NCBI GenBank assembly: GCA_017644045.1
Contig: JAEPMI010000008.1
Location: 186,001 to 250,000, forward strand
Source: Deltaproteobacteria bacterium
Lineage (GTDB): Bacteria; Myxococcota_A; Polyangia; Polyangiales; Houyiibacteriaceae
DNA length: 64,000 nt
Direction of reading: 5' to 3'
The first letter of the stretch is position 1, and each line of letters begins with the position of its first letter. Under the pieces are notes generated by a model. The model was not told the DNA's origin and searched no databases. It was given only the letters and a program-made list of their open reading frames with translations. Below are positions 1 through 8,279 of this stretch, piece by piece. The translations under genes and the position numbers were made by a program.

Positions 1-645
1 GCCCGCGTAGCCGTTGTTGCCGGTGCCGGCCACGGTCTCGATGACGCCGTCGCGGATCCGGCGCACGCGGTTGGCGAGGCTGTCGGAGACGTAGATGGTG
101 CCGTCGCTCGCGATGGCGATGCCGTCGAGCTGGATGAAGCGCGCCGCGAGCGGGTCGCCGAAGTCGCCCTCGTCCCCACGAATGCCGAGCTCTCCGTCGC
201 CGGCCACGGTCTCGAGGTTCCCGCTCGCGGTGATCCGAAGCACGCGGGGGTCGTGGTAGTTGGTGAACACGAGCAGGCCGTCCGGGTCGAAGGTGAAGTC
301 GATCGGATTCTCGAGCGGTGAGTCGACCGCCGGTACCGAGACATCGGCGAGCGCGTGAAAGCCGTTGCCAGCGATGGTCTGGACCCGCCCTTCGTCGTCG
401 ATGACACGCAGGCGCTGATTGTTGAAGTCCATCAGGTGGACCCGGCCATCGGGCCCCCGGCGTACCGCGGAGAGCAGGTAGAAGTCCGAACGGAGGGGGA
501 GGTTGCCGTCGCGGTTGAACCCGTACTCGCCGGTGCCCGCGAAGGTGCAGACGGACCCCGGCGTCAGGTCGGCGCAGCGGTCGTCGTCGCCGCAGCCGGC
601 GGCCACGAGCGCCATCGCGATGAGGATGCGGGCGGCGGGGGTCAC
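1..645 (-). CDS. NHL-repeat lipoprotein, 3' end outside window
   Basis: Secreted lipoprotein predicted to form an NHL-type beta-propeller. The N-terminus is a short signal peptide ending in a VAAGC lipobox followed by GDDD. After it come repeated blade segments with 'GPDGRVHLMDFNNQRLRVI', 'FDPDGLLVFTN' and 'ASDGTIYVSDSLANRVRRI' spaced by 'TIAGNG/TVAGDG/TVAGTG' strands, which are typical NHL blades. At least 215 residues are visible; the C-terminal blades lie beyond base 1. I chose the GTG at 645 rather than the in-frame GTG at 651, because a TAGGTT hexamer ends 6 bases before 645 and an in-frame TAG lies immediately upstream. Such proteins are usually interaction scaffolds or lyase-like surface proteins; the partner is unknown. 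Confidence 0.8.
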   Translation of the reverse strand, partial: MTPAARILIAMALVAAGCGDDDRCADLTPGSVCTFAGTGEYGFNRDGNLPLRSDFYLLSAVRRGPDGRVHLMDFNNQRLRVIDDEGRVQTIAGNGFHALADVSVPAVDSPLENPIDFTFDPDGLLVFTNYHDPRVLRITASGNLETVAGDGELGIRGDEGDFGDPLAARFIQLDGIAIASDGTIYVSDSLANRVRRIRDGVIETVAGTGNNGYAG

Positions 646-651
646 GGCCAC

Positions 652-657
652 AACCTA
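652..657 (-). promoter_or_regulatory. Putative -10 (TAGGTT), leaderless start
   Basis: The hexamer ends 6 bases before the GTG at 645. This is the same geometry as at many other genes in the window and it decides the start codon. No convincing -35 is visible. Confidence 0.45.
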
Positions 658-822
658 GCAGCCCCCATTCGGAACGCTGAGCCGTCCGGTCGGTTCCTCG
701 TCACGAGACCCGGCGGGAGCGGCGCGGCACACCGCGCGCTGGTCGCCTTCGAGGGACCAGCTCCGTGAGCGGGGCTCACGGGGACCGTGAGCCAACCGAT
801 GGATCCGACGGGGCTCGCGCGG

Positions 823-828
823 TATAGG
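823..828 (+). promoter_or_regulatory. Putative -10 of mdh (TATAGG)
   Basis: This is the best TATAAT-like hexamer in the gap before mdh. It leaves a leader of about 47 bases that contains an AGAGGAG ribosome-binding site, so mdh is a conventional leadered gene here. Confidence 0.4.
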
Positions 829-881
829 CCCACCGCACGTTTTCGGGGCAGCCGCCCCCACCCCAGAGGAGCCCGATTTTC

Positions 882-1865
882 ATGAAAGATCCCGTTCGCG
901 TCGCCATTACCGGAGCTGCTGGCCAGATCGGCTACAGCCTGCTCTTCCGCATCGCCGCCGGCGACATGCTCGGCAAGGACCAGCCGGTCATCCTGCACCT
1001 CGTCGACATCCCCCCGTCCATGAAGGCGGTCGAGGGTGTGATGATGGAGCTCGACGACTGCGCCTTCCCGCTCCTCGCCGGGATGGAGGCCTCCGACGAC
1101 CCGATGAAGGGCTTCGACGACATCTCGGTCGCCGTGCTCGTCGGCGCCATGCCGCGTGGTCCCGGGATGCTCCGCAAGGACCTGCTCCGCAAGAACGGCC
1201 CGATCTTCGACGGCCAGGGCAAGGCCCTCAACGACAAGGCCAAGCGCGACGTGAAGGTCTGCGTGGTCGGCAACCCCGCCAACACCAACTGCTACATCGC
1301 GATGAAGAACGCGCCGGACCTCGATCCGAGCTGCTTCAGCGCGCTCGTGCGTCTCGACCAGAACCGCGCGATGAGCCAGATCGCCAAGAAGACCGGTAAG
1401 CCGGCCAGCGCGGTGAAGAACATGGCCATCTGGGGCAACCACTCGGCCACCCAGTACCCGGACGCCTTCCACGCCACCATCGACGGCAAGTCGGTCGCCG
1501 AGATCGTCGGCGACGAGAAGTGGATCGCGGACGACTTCATCCCGACCGTGCAGCAGCGCGGCAAGGCCATCATCGACGCCCGCGGCTCGAGCTCGGCGGC
1601 TTCGGCGGCCAACGCGGCCATCGACCACGTGCACGACTGGTGGCTCGGCACCCCCGAGGGTGACTGGGCCGCGATGGCGGTCTGCAGCGACGGCAGCTAC
1701 GGCGTGCCCGAGGGCCTCATCTTCGGCTTCCCGGTCACCTGCAAGGACGGCAAGTACAGCATCGTGCAGGGCCTCGAGCTGAACGACTTCAGCCGCGAGC
1801 GCGTCGACGCCACCGCCAAGGAGCTTCAGGAAGAAGCCGACGCGGTCGCCGACCTCCTTCCCTGA
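882..1865 (+). CDS. mdh: Malate dehydrogenase
   Basis: NAD-dependent malate dehydrogenase of 327 residues, interconverting malate and oxaloacetate in the TCA cycle in the cytoplasm. The Rossmann glycine motif GAAGQIG is at 11-17, the substrate loop with PRGPGM is at 91-96, VGNPANTN is at 129-136, and the catalytic His is in [11 protein letters not shown] at about residue 187. Length and motifs match the cytosolic-type (group 2) MDH family rather than the shorter LDH-like bacterial MDHs. The start ATG is preceded by AGAGGAG at a normal distance. The gene stands alone, with a strong hairpin just after the stop, so it is probably monocistronic. Confidence 0.97.
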   Translation: MKDPVRVAITGAAGQIGYSLLFRIAAGDMLGKDQPVILHLVDIPPSMKAVEGVMMELDDCAFPLLAGMEASDDPMKGFDDISVAVLVGAMPRGPGMLRKDLLRKNGPIFDGQGKALNDKAKRDVKVCVVGNPANTNCYIAMKNAPDLDPSCFSALVRLDQNRAMSQIAKKTGKPASAVKNMAIWGNHSATQYPDAFHATIDGKSVAEIVGDEKWIADDFIPTVQQRGKAIIDARGSSSAASAANAAIDHVHDWWLGTPEGDWAAMAVCSDGSYGVPEGLIFGFPVTCKDGKYSIVQGLELNDFSRERVDATAKELQEEADAVADLLP

Positions 1866-1886
1866 GCGCCAGCTGGTGCCCGCGAT

Positions 1887-1912
1887 GAACGCCCCGCTTC
1901 GCCGGGGCGTTC
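1887..1912. terminator. Bidirectional terminator hairpin after mdh
   Basis: A perfect 10-bp stem, GAACGCCCCG/CGGGGCGTTC, with a 6-base loop lies between two converging genes (mdh and the membrane protein on the other strand). The T-run is weak (TCGTCGTT), but the position fits a shared terminator. Confidence 0.7.
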
Positions 1913-1917
1913 GTCGT

Positions 1918-3822
1918 TCAGGGGTGGTCGATGCGGCGGTAGACGACGATCACGTCGGTGATCATGCCGACGCGCTGCCAGTTGTCGCCGCGCTGGACCC
2001 GGCGCTCGATCGACGTCGGGAGCATGAGCCACTCGGCTCCGAGCTCGTCGGCCTGGCTCAGCAGGTCGCCGGGGCGGGCGAAGTGCACGTCGTTCGTCAT
2101 CCGCCGGTTCCAGGCCAGCGCGGGAAAACCGATCAGTCCGCCCAGGAGGATCACGTCACCGGAGTCGAGCTCGGCGTCGCGCGCGCGGAACACTTCGGGG
2201 TCGCCCATCAGCACGCCCGAGACGTGCGCGGCCCGTTCGAGCGGTGGCATCCGGAGCTTCTCGACCACCTCGCTCGCCGGTTCGCCCCAGGAGGGCTCGG
2301 CCCACCAGAGCGTGAGCGCGTGGACGAAGAGCATCGTGCCGAGCAGCCCGTTGGCGAGCGCGCGGCGTCCCTTCGCCAGCACGCGATGGGAGGCGAAGGC
2401 CAGCAGCGGCGCGATGGCGAGGATCGCGAAGCGGCCCCACCAGAGCAGGTTCGGGATCACCGCGGCCATGGCGATGCCGATCACGAGCATCCAGCGGGCG
2501 GGCCCGGGCGCACGACGGATGCGCAGCAGCGCCGCCAGGAAGAGCGGCGGCAGGATGAAGGGCAGGGCGTGGCCGTAGCCGTGGGGGCGGCTGTCGGCGT
2601 GGTAGCTGCCCTGCACCGGCGGGCCGAAGGTCTCCTTCAGCCAGCTCTCCATCGGTGGCCAGCGAACGACCGTGTCGACCGGCCCCTCGAAGGTCACGCC
2701 GAGCGTCTCGGAGGCGAAGGCCACCGGCCAGATGGGGCTCTCGCTCTGTAAGTAGTTACGTAAGTAGAGCGGTCCGGCGTACATGCCGACGAAGAGCAGC
2801 GCCCCGCCGATGGGCACGATGGCGGCGAGCGCGCCTTCGCGACGGCCGACGCCGACGGCGCGGCAGAGACCGAAGAAGCCGAGCACCGGCGCGAGCAGGA
2901 GCGCGGTGCCCTTGGCCCCCGCGAAGAGCCCCAGCGCGAGCCCGGCGAGCCACAGGTCGCGGCGCTCGGGTTTGGCCTGGCAGAGGTAGGCGAGGGCGGC
3001 GACCACGAGGAAGGTCACCGGAATGTCGATGTAGGTGGAGTGCAGCTCGAGCACCAGCGCCGGCGTGGTGATCAGCGCACACGCCAGGGCGATGGCGCCG
3101 CCGCGCCATGGCGTCAGCGTGCGGACCAGCGCCACGAACGCCACGGCCACCAGCGGCCAGCCGAGCGAGGCCGGCGCCTCGATCCACGTCTGGTCGGAGA
3201 GCACCACGAAGAGCGCGCCGAGGGTCTCGATCAGCCGCGGGTAGCCGTTGACCACCTGGTGCTCGGTCGGGAGCTCGGCCCAGGCGAAGCCCTCGTTCTG
3301 GAGCGTCAGGCCGACGATCGAGTCGTGGTACCAGATGCCGTCCCAGGTGTGGCTCGGCGCCAGGTAGGTGAGAAGGAAGGTCCAGGCCCATACGCTGAGG
3401 ACAAGGATCAGACCGAGCGCGGCCACGTGCTCCCGCTCCGCCCAGAGCGAGCGCACCAGCCGGAAGGGGGCGGTGAGGTAGGCGCCGATGGCCCGGCCGG
3501 TCTTCGGCCAGCGACCCCAGCCTCCGAGCGCCAGCGCGCCGAGCGCGACGGTGAACCCTGCGCCGCCGACGATCCCGGGCCGAAAGAGCCCCGCGAAGGC
3601 GAGCAGATAGGCCGGCGTGACCAAGAGCGCGAAGCCGAGGAGGCTCCCGTCCAGGGCCCGGAGCTCGGTGGGGCGCTCCCGACCCTCCGCCAGGCGCTCG
3701 GCGAGCGCGACGCCGGCGGCGAGGCACAGGAGCACGAGCAACGGGGGCAGAAGGGTCACCGCCGACCGTGCGTACCCCATGTCTGCGGCGGATGCAGCTT
3801 TCGCGCGGGGGAGCGTTCGCAC
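1918..3822 (-). CDS. GT-C-like multi-pass membrane protein (glycosyltransferase 39 type)
   Basis: Integral membrane protein of 634 residues (620 if the ATG at 3780 is used) with about 11-13 hydrophobic segments over its length. A long first extracytoplasmic loop holds '[13 protein letters not shown]', in the place where lipid-linked-sugar glycosyltransferases of the GT-C fold (ArnT/PMT-like) have their acidic catalytic residues. The C-terminal third is a soluble domain without recognisable motifs. The likely role is transfer of a sugar from a polyprenyl carrier outside the inner membrane, but donor and acceptor cannot be read from sequence. The GTG at 3822 gives a charged 14-residue extension; the internal ATG at 3780 is equally possible. 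Confidence 0.7.
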   Translation of the reverse strand: MRTLPRAKAASAADMGYARSAVTLLPPLLVLLCLAAGVALAERLAEGRERPTELRALDGSLLGFALLVTPAYLLAFAGLFRPGIVGGAGFTVALGALALGGWGRWPKTGRAIGAYLTAPFRLVRSLWAEREHVAALGLILVLSVWAWTFLLTYLAPSHTWDGIWYHDSIVGLTLQNEGFAWAELPTEHQVVNGYPRLIETLGALFVVLSDQTWIEAPASLGWPLVAVAFVALVRTLTPWRGGAIALACALITTPALVLELHSTYIDIPVTFLVVAALAYLCQAKPERRDLWLAGLALGLFAGAKGTALLLAPVLGFFGLCRAVGVGRREGALAAIVPIGGALLFVGMYAGPLYLRNYLQSESPIWPVAFASETLGVTFEGPVDTVVRWPPMESWLKETFGPPVQGSYHADSRPHGYGHALPFILPPLFLAALLRIRRAPGPARWMLVIGIAMAAVIPNLLWWGRFAILAIAPLLAFASHRVLAKGRRALANGLLGTMLFVHALTLWWAEPSWGEPASEVVEKLRMPPLERAAHVSGVLMGDPEVFRARDAELDSGDVILLGGLIGFPALAWNRRMTNDVHFARPGDLLSQADELGAEWLMLPTSIERRVQRGDNWQRVGMITDVIVVYRRIDHP

Positions 3823-3844
3823 TTGCGGTCCGCTGGCGCGTTGC

Positions 3845-3850
3845 TATGCA
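3845..3850 (+). promoter_or_regulatory. Putative -10 of ndk (TATGCA)
   Basis: A TATGCA hexamer lies about 55 bases before ndk in the divergent gap. The overlapping reverse sequence (GCATAGC) could serve the membrane protein on the other strand. Confidence 0.35.
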
Positions 3851-3904
3851 CCGCCCGCGGCCGCGGGCCGCCCCCCGAAACCCTCTGGAAAAGAAGAGCT
3901 CACG

Positions 3905-4324
3905 ATGGCCACCGAACGGACCCTCAGCATCATCAAGCCCGACGCGGTCGAGGCGAACAACGTCGGCGCGATCCTCGCCATGATCGAGAAGGCCGGCCTG
4001 AAGATCGTCGCCATGCGCATGCTCCACCTGAGCCGCGCCCAGGCCGAGGGCTTCTACGCGGTCCACAAGGAGCGCCCGTTCTTCGGCGAGCTCTGCGACT
4101 TCATGACCCGCTCCCCCGTCGTCGTGTCGGTCCTCGAGGGCGACAACGCCGTCGCGAAGTACCGCGAGGTCATGGGCGCCACGAACCCGGCCGAGGCCGC
4201 CGAGGGCACCATCCGCAAGGCGTTCGCCAAGGACATCGGCGAGAACAGCGTCCACGGCAGCGATTCCCTCGAGAACGCCGGCATCGAGACGAACTACTTC
4301 TTCCCGGGCTGTCTTCTTCTCTGA
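3905..4324 (+). CDS. ndk: Nucleoside diphosphate kinase
   Basis: Nucleoside diphosphate kinase of 139 residues, the usual family length. It transfers the gamma-phosphate of ATP to NDPs through a phospho-histidine. The protein starts with the classic [12 protein letters not shown], and the active-site His is in NSVHGSDS at about residue 117. [11 protein letters not shown] is the conserved Kpn-loop region. The reading frame is open further upstream, but the ATG at 3905 with a weak AGAAGAG in front matches the family N-terminus exactly. It is followed by a cluster of three strong hairpins and is probably transcribed alone. Confidence 0.97.
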   Translation: MATERTLSIIKPDAVEANNVGAILAMIEKAGLKIVAMRMLHLSRAQAEGFYAVHKERPFFGELCDFMTRSPVVVSVLEGDNAVAKYREVMGATNPAEAAEGTIRKAFAKDIGENSVHGSDSLENAGIETNYFFPGCLLL

Positions 4325-4344
4325 GGGGTCTTCATAAGACCCCT
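4324..4344. terminator. Hairpin directly after ndk
   Basis: A perfect 9-bp stem, AGGGGTCTT/AAGACCCCT, with a 3-base loop (CAT) begins at the last base of the ndk stop codon. A second hairpin (CTCCGGC/GCCGGAG, 4353-4369) follows. The first resembles the hairpin at 41284-41302. Confidence 0.55.
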
Positions 4345-4383
4345 CCGCTTCGCTCCGGCGGAGCCGGAGACTTGCTCCTCCCC

Positions 4384-4412
4384 AAACGGGCGCGCCTTTG
4401 GCGCGCCTGTTT
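4384..4412. terminator. Intrinsic terminator between ndk and arsM
   Basis: A 13-bp stem (AAACGGGCGCGCC paired with GGCGCGCCTGTTT, one G-U) has a TTT loop. A-rich and T-rich arms make it bidirectional. It separates the convergent ndk and arsenite methyltransferase genes. Confidence 0.8.
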
Positions 4413-4427
4413 CGTTTCATGCGGGGG

Positions 4428-5399
4428 TCAGCAGCAGCCGTCGCCGGCGTAGTGCCACGTACTACCGGTGATGGTCAGGTCTTCACGGCCGAGGCTCGAA
4501 AGGGCCTCGGCCGTTTTGTCACAGACGCCCATCGGCAGATCGCGGAGCAGGACGTGGCCCTTGCCGTCGTCGAAGGCGTCCTCGGTGCCGACGTAGATGG
4601 CGGTCTTGCCGGTGAAGATGCACGGGCCGTCGTCGGGGATCGGGTCCGCGAAGGCGACGACCTCGACGCTCTCGAGGAGGAGGTCCGCGTCGAGCCGGTA
4701 GCGCGCCTTGTCGAGCACGCGATAGGGACGGCGCGCGCGAACCTCGAGGGTGCCGAACCCGGCGTCGACGATCTTCTGCAGGTAGTCATCGAGGGGTAGG
4801 GCGCCGGACAGGCAGAGGGCGCGCAGCCGCGCGTCACCGGCGAGGTGCTCGGGCATCGGTCGCGTCGCGACCGGATCGCTGAGCACGAAGCGGCCGCGCG
4901 GACGGAGCACGCGCCGGGTTTCGCGGAGCGCCTGGGTCAGGTGCTCGGGGGTGAAGATGTTGAAGAGGCAGTTCTGGCCGACGACGTCCACGGACGCGTC
5001 GTCGAGCGGGAGATCGAGCGCGTCGCCCTCTTGCAGGGTGACCATCTCGGGCTCGAACCAGTCGTTCACCCGGGCGGCCTCCTCGAGGAGCTCGGCGGCC
5101 ACCGCGAGCATCTTCGGGTTGGTGTCCACGGCGACCACGCCGCCCTCGCGGCGGAGGAAGTACGCGAGCTGCAGCACCTCGAGGCCGGCGCCGACGCCGA
5201 CGTAGAGCACGCGCTCGGCCCGCGAGAGATCGCGCGGGTTCACCGTCGACCCGCAGCCGTAGTTCCGGTCGAGCATCGCCTGGGGCACCACCAGCCCCGG
5301 CAGCTCCCAGACGGGGCTCTGCGTGCAGCAGAGCGCGGCCTGCGGGACCTCCGCGGCCTCCGCGTACACTTCTTCGACGACGTCTCGGTAGTCACCCAT
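4428..5399 (-). CDS. arsM: Arsenite methyltransferase, arsenosugar-biosynthesis type
   Basis: SAM-dependent methyltransferase of 323 residues. The SAM-binding motif VLYVGVGAG is at 64-72, and conserved cysteines lie in ALCC (24-25), YGCG (49), GQNCLFNIF (144) and RALCLSG (about 186). The N-terminal 'SPVWELPGLVVPQAM', the NYGCGSTV block and the long C-terminal extension ending in CC match what I recall of the ArsM subfamily that works with the radical-SAM enzyme ArsS in arsenosugar synthesis, rather than ordinary detoxifying ArsM. No arsS, arsR or transporter is adjacent. A TAGAGT hexamer ends 8 bases before the ATG, suggesting a leaderless mRNA. Family assignment is confident; the substrate pathway is inferred. 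Confidence 0.85.
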   Translation of the reverse strand: MGDYRDVVEEVYAEAAEVPQAALCCTQSPVWELPGLVVPQAMLDRNYGCGSTVNPRDLSRAERVLYVGVGAGLEVLQLAYFLRREGGVVAVDTNPKMLAVAAELLEEAARVNDWFEPEMVTLQEGDALDLPLDDASVDVVGQNCLFNIFTPEHLTQALRETRRVLRPRGRFVLSDPVATRPMPEHLAGDARLRALCLSGALPLDDYLQKIVDAGFGTLEVRARRPYRVLDKARYRLDADLLLESVEVVAFADPIPDDGPCIFTGKTAIYVGTEDAFDDGKGHVLLRDLPMGVCDKTAEALSSLGREDLTITGSTWHYAGDGCC

Positions 5400-5407
5400 G
5401 GCGCCGG

Positions 5408-5413
5408 ACTCTA
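5408..5413 (-). promoter_or_regulatory. Putative -10 of arsM (TAGAGT)
   Basis: The hexamer ends 8 bases before the ATG at 5399, compatible with a leaderless or near-leaderless transcript. Confidence 0.45.
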
Positions 5414-5456
5414 CTCCACGGCAGCGTCGGCGTTACGCCCTCTCCGATCCGGCTGC

Positions 5457-5462
5457 TAGGCT
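5457..5462 (+). promoter_or_regulatory. Putative -10 (TAGGCT), leaderless start
   Basis: The hexamer ends 6 bases before the GTG at 5469. No Shine-Dalgarno sequence could fit in the space. Confidence 0.45.
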
Positions 5463-5468
5463 CGGCTC

Positions 5469-7520
5469 GTGCGATGGACGGCCGCGCTGCTCTGCACGAT
5501 CGGAGCCCTCGCCTGCGGGGGACCGGCGCCCGCCGGGCCGCTGCTGCACGTGGAGCATGCGGCCGCCCCGGATGCGCTCGACCGGCTCCTCGCGCGCCTG
5601 CCGCCCGGCGCCGATCGCTGCGCGGGGGCCCGCGTGGGTGCCGTCTCGTCCGAACGGCGGGAGCTCGTGCGGCGGCTCTCGGCCTCGAGCCATCTCGCGA
5701 CGTTGAGCTGGGGGAGCGACACTCCGATCGCGGCCTTCGCCGAGGTGCGGCAGGAGCACCCGACCAGCGGCCGCCAGGCCACCTTCGCGCTGCTCCGGGT
5801 CTCGAGCGTGGAGCGGACCCGCGCGTTCCTCGACGACCACCCCGAGCTGCGCATCCGCTGGTACGAGCGTGGGCCCGTCTGCCCGGGGGCCGAGTGCTGG
5901 CAGTACCGCGCCGAGCGCGTGGACGACCACACGGTGCTCGTGCGGCGCGGTCCGTGGACGGAGCGCGGCCGCGGGACCGAGATGCGATGCATCGACCTGG
6001 CGCGGCGCTATCCCGAGGCGCTCGAGATCGCTTCCCGCAGCGCCGCCGATGGGCTCTTCAGCTCCGGCGTGGCGAGCGGCGGGCTCGGGCTCGACGTGGC
6101 CTCCGTGCTCCTTCCTCACGGCGCAGGTCTTCGTCGGGTGGAGCAGTACCGCTTGCCCGACGCGGAGATGGCGGACGAGATCCTCCTGCTGCTCCAGAAC
6201 CTCCGCGACGACCCCGGCGGCGTGGGCGCCATCGCGGAGCAGACGAAGGTGGCCAACGGGGACATGCTCGAAGTGCGCACCGACGTGCGGTGGGAAGACC
6301 TCGAGCTGCTGGCGGGCGACGAGGAGCGTCGCCGCGAGGCGCTCGCCCTCGAGGCGTCGGCGTCCCGGCCGTTGGCCGTCGACGAGGTCGTGGTCGAGGA
6401 CCTGGAGATGGTCCGGGAGCAGGTGGCTTTGCGAAGTGATCGGCTCGGGAACCTGCCGCCCGACGAGCGTCAGGTCGCGGTCGCCGAGCTCCGGGACCTG
6501 CTCGAGCGAGCGGCGAACGCCCACCCGGGGCAGGACGCGCTGGTCGAGCGGCTCATCGAGCTCTTGCTGAGTGACCTCGACGAGCCCGCGGACGCGGCGC
6601 GCTGGGCGGAGGGGGTCCTCGCGCGCGGGCCGCACGACGTGCGGGCGTGGCAGGTGCGACGCCGCAGCGCGCTCGCCCGCGTCGGCGCCGACGTGCTCGC
6701 CGAGGCGCTCGCCGCCGATGGTGTCGTCGGGTCCACCCGGCGTGCACGGGCCGCGGCTGGGGTCCTCTCGCAGCTCCCGCGCGGCACCAACTACGAGCTG
6801 GCCGAGGGCGCGTGGCTCTCGGCCGAGGCGCTCGACGGCGTTCGGGCCAGGCTGCGAAGCGCTCGGGGAACGCTGCCGCTCGAGTCCCTCGGTGAGACGA
6901 TGCTGACCTTGGCCGACGCTGGCGGTTCGAGCCGCTCGGTGCACGTCCGCGCGGAGAGCGCGGCGGCCGACGACACGGCGGTCCGCCTGCGTGCGGGGGT
7001 CGTCGAATGGGCCGAGGGGGCGCGCCTCGTGCGCGCCGGTGCGGCGAGCACCGACGCGCCCGACGGCGGCTACCGCATGCTCCGCAACGCCGTCGCCGGA
7101 GCGACCGGCCGGCTCCGTGTGACGCTCGCGCTCACGCCCATCGGCGGCGACCTGGAGTCGCCCGAGTCCGTGCTGGTCGTCGAGGGTGAGGCTCACGATG
7201 GAGTGCTCGAGCTGCGGCGTGCGTCGGCGGTCGAGGAAGGGCGAGAGCACACGTCGGTTCGCTGGGAGCGCGTCGGCGCGCTCGTGGGCGAGCCCCTGCG
7301 CGGCTACGAGGTGCGCCTCTTCCCGCCGCCGAACGTCCACGCCGAGCTCGCCGACGCGTCGGAGGCCGAGGGCTTCCTGGAGCGGGTCACGGACGACGAG
7401 TCGCTCAACTGCATTCGCATGGTGCGCCAGGAGGCGTCCGTTCGCTGCAACGCCTCGCCGCACCGGGACTCGACCCGCCGGTCCTGGCGTGGCGCGATGG
7501 CGCCCCTGGTGTTCCGCTAG
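5469..7520 (+). CDS. Large lipoprotein of unknown function
   Basis: Lipoprotein of 683 residues. The signal peptide MRWTAALLCTIGALAC ends in an ALAC lipobox; the rest is hydrophilic and exported. I recognise no family. The middle part (about 270-420) is helical with a TPR-like stretch around 'RWAEGVLARGPHDVRAWQVRRR', and the C-terminal third looks beta-rich. It starts at GTG with a TAGGCT hexamer 6 bases upstream. It is divergent from arsM and convergent with the zinc-ribbon gene. Codon use matches its neighbours, and the lineage-specific appearance is typical of myxobacterial envelope proteins. Confidence 0.75.
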   Translation: MRWTAALLCTIGALACGGPAPAGPLLHVEHAAAPDALDRLLARLPPGADRCAGARVGAVSSERRELVRRLSASSHLATLSWGSDTPIAAFAEVRQEHPTSGRQATFALLRVSSVERTRAFLDDHPELRIRWYERGPVCPGAECWQYRAERVDDHTVLVRRGPWTERGRGTEMRCIDLARRYPEALEIASRSAADGLFSSGVASGGLGLDVASVLLPHGAGLRRVEQYRLPDAEMADEILLLLQNLRDDPGGVGAIAEQTKVANGDMLEVRTDVRWEDLELLAGDEERRREALALEASASRPLAVDEVVVEDLEMVREQVALRSDRLGNLPPDERQVAVAELRDLLERAANAHPGQDALVERLIELLLSDLDEPADAARWAEGVLARGPHDVRAWQVRRRSALARVGADVLAEALAADGVVGSTRRARAAAGVLSQLPRGTNYELAEGAWLSAEALDGVRARLRSARGTLPLESLGETMLTLADAGGSSRSVHVRAESAAADDTAVRLRAGVVEWAEGARLVRAGAASTDAPDGGYRMLRNAVAGATGRLRVTLALTPIGGDLESPESVLVVEGEAHDGVLELRRASAVEEGREHTSVRWERVGALVGEPLRGYEVRLFPPPNVHAELADASEAEGFLERVTDDESLNCIRMVRQEASVRCNASPHRDSTRRSWRGAMAPLVFR

Positions 7521-7566
7521 CAGGCAGTCGAGAGCTCACCCTTCGGGTTCGCTCTCCGGCCGCTTG

Positions 7567-8253
7567 CTAGCCCTCGCGTTCGAGGGGGGCGGCGGTCTTC
7601 GCGGGGAGCTCGATCGCCGCGGCGCCCTGGGCGAACTCGTCGGGGTCCAGGCCGCTCGCCTCAACGCGAACGCGCCAGCGGCGCGCCTCGGGGTTGTCGA
7701 AGAGGAAGAGGACGTTGCCGTGGTCGTCGACGTCGACGCCGACGTCTTCCTCCGGGCGCTGCGCGAGCTCCGTCATGAGCGCGTCCGCGCGCTGGCTCGT
7801 GATGTCGAGGTGGCGCGCGACCTCGCTCGCGGTGAGCACGCCCTTGCGCTGGCGTGCGAGTCCGCGGATGGCTCTCACCTGCGCTTCGGTCGCGGCGCGT
7901 TCGCCGACCTTGCCGAGAGTGCGGCCGCCGAAGAAGAGGAGCGAGCCCAGCAGCAAGGTCACGAAGCTGATCGTGCCGCCCACCGCGTAGCCGAGCAGCA
8001 TCTCCGGAAAGAAGAACTGCAGGACGAAGCCGAGGAGCGCAGCCAGGAAGAAGCCGAAGGTCCAGGTGATCATCCCGAGCACGCGCGCCGCGGTCCCGCC
8101 GACCCTCGCGGACTTGCCCTTGAGATTGAGCACCTCCTGCGCGAAGGGCAGGCGCCGGCGACCGCACGCGGTGCAGAAGGCCTCGGTGCCTCGCAGGACG
8201 ACCGGGACGTCTTCTCCACAGCGGGGGCAGGGGCGCGCCATGGGGGCGACCAT
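7567..8253 (-). CDS. Zinc-ribbon membrane protein with winged-helix-like C-terminus
   Basis: Membrane protein of 228 residues. An N-terminal four-cysteine zinc ribbon (CPRCGED...CTACGRR, about residues 9-31) is followed by two adjacent transmembrane helices (about 60-110), then a cytoplasmic region with 'GVLTASEVARHLDITSQRADALMTEL', which reads like a small winged-helix module. The ATG at 8253 has GGAG five bases upstream; the ATG at 8241 is the alternative. It lies 26 bases after the GH5-like gene on the same strand and may be cotranscribed. Function unknown; similar zinc-ribbon/wHTH membrane proteins are common in Myxococcota and uncharacterised. Confidence 0.75.
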   Translation of the reverse strand: MVAPMARPCPRCGEDVPVVLRGTEAFCTACGRRRLPFAQEVLNLKGKSARVGGTAARVLGMITWTFGFFLAALLGFVLQFFFPEMLLGYAVGGTISFVTLLLGSLLFFGGRTLGKVGERAATEAQVRAIRGLARQRKGVLTASEVARHLDITSQRADALMTELAQRPEEDVGVDVDDHGNVLFLFDNPEARRWRVRVEASGLDPDEFAQGAAAIELPAKTAAPLEREG

Positions 8254-8279
8254 AAGGTCTCCCTCTCCACGGCGCATCC

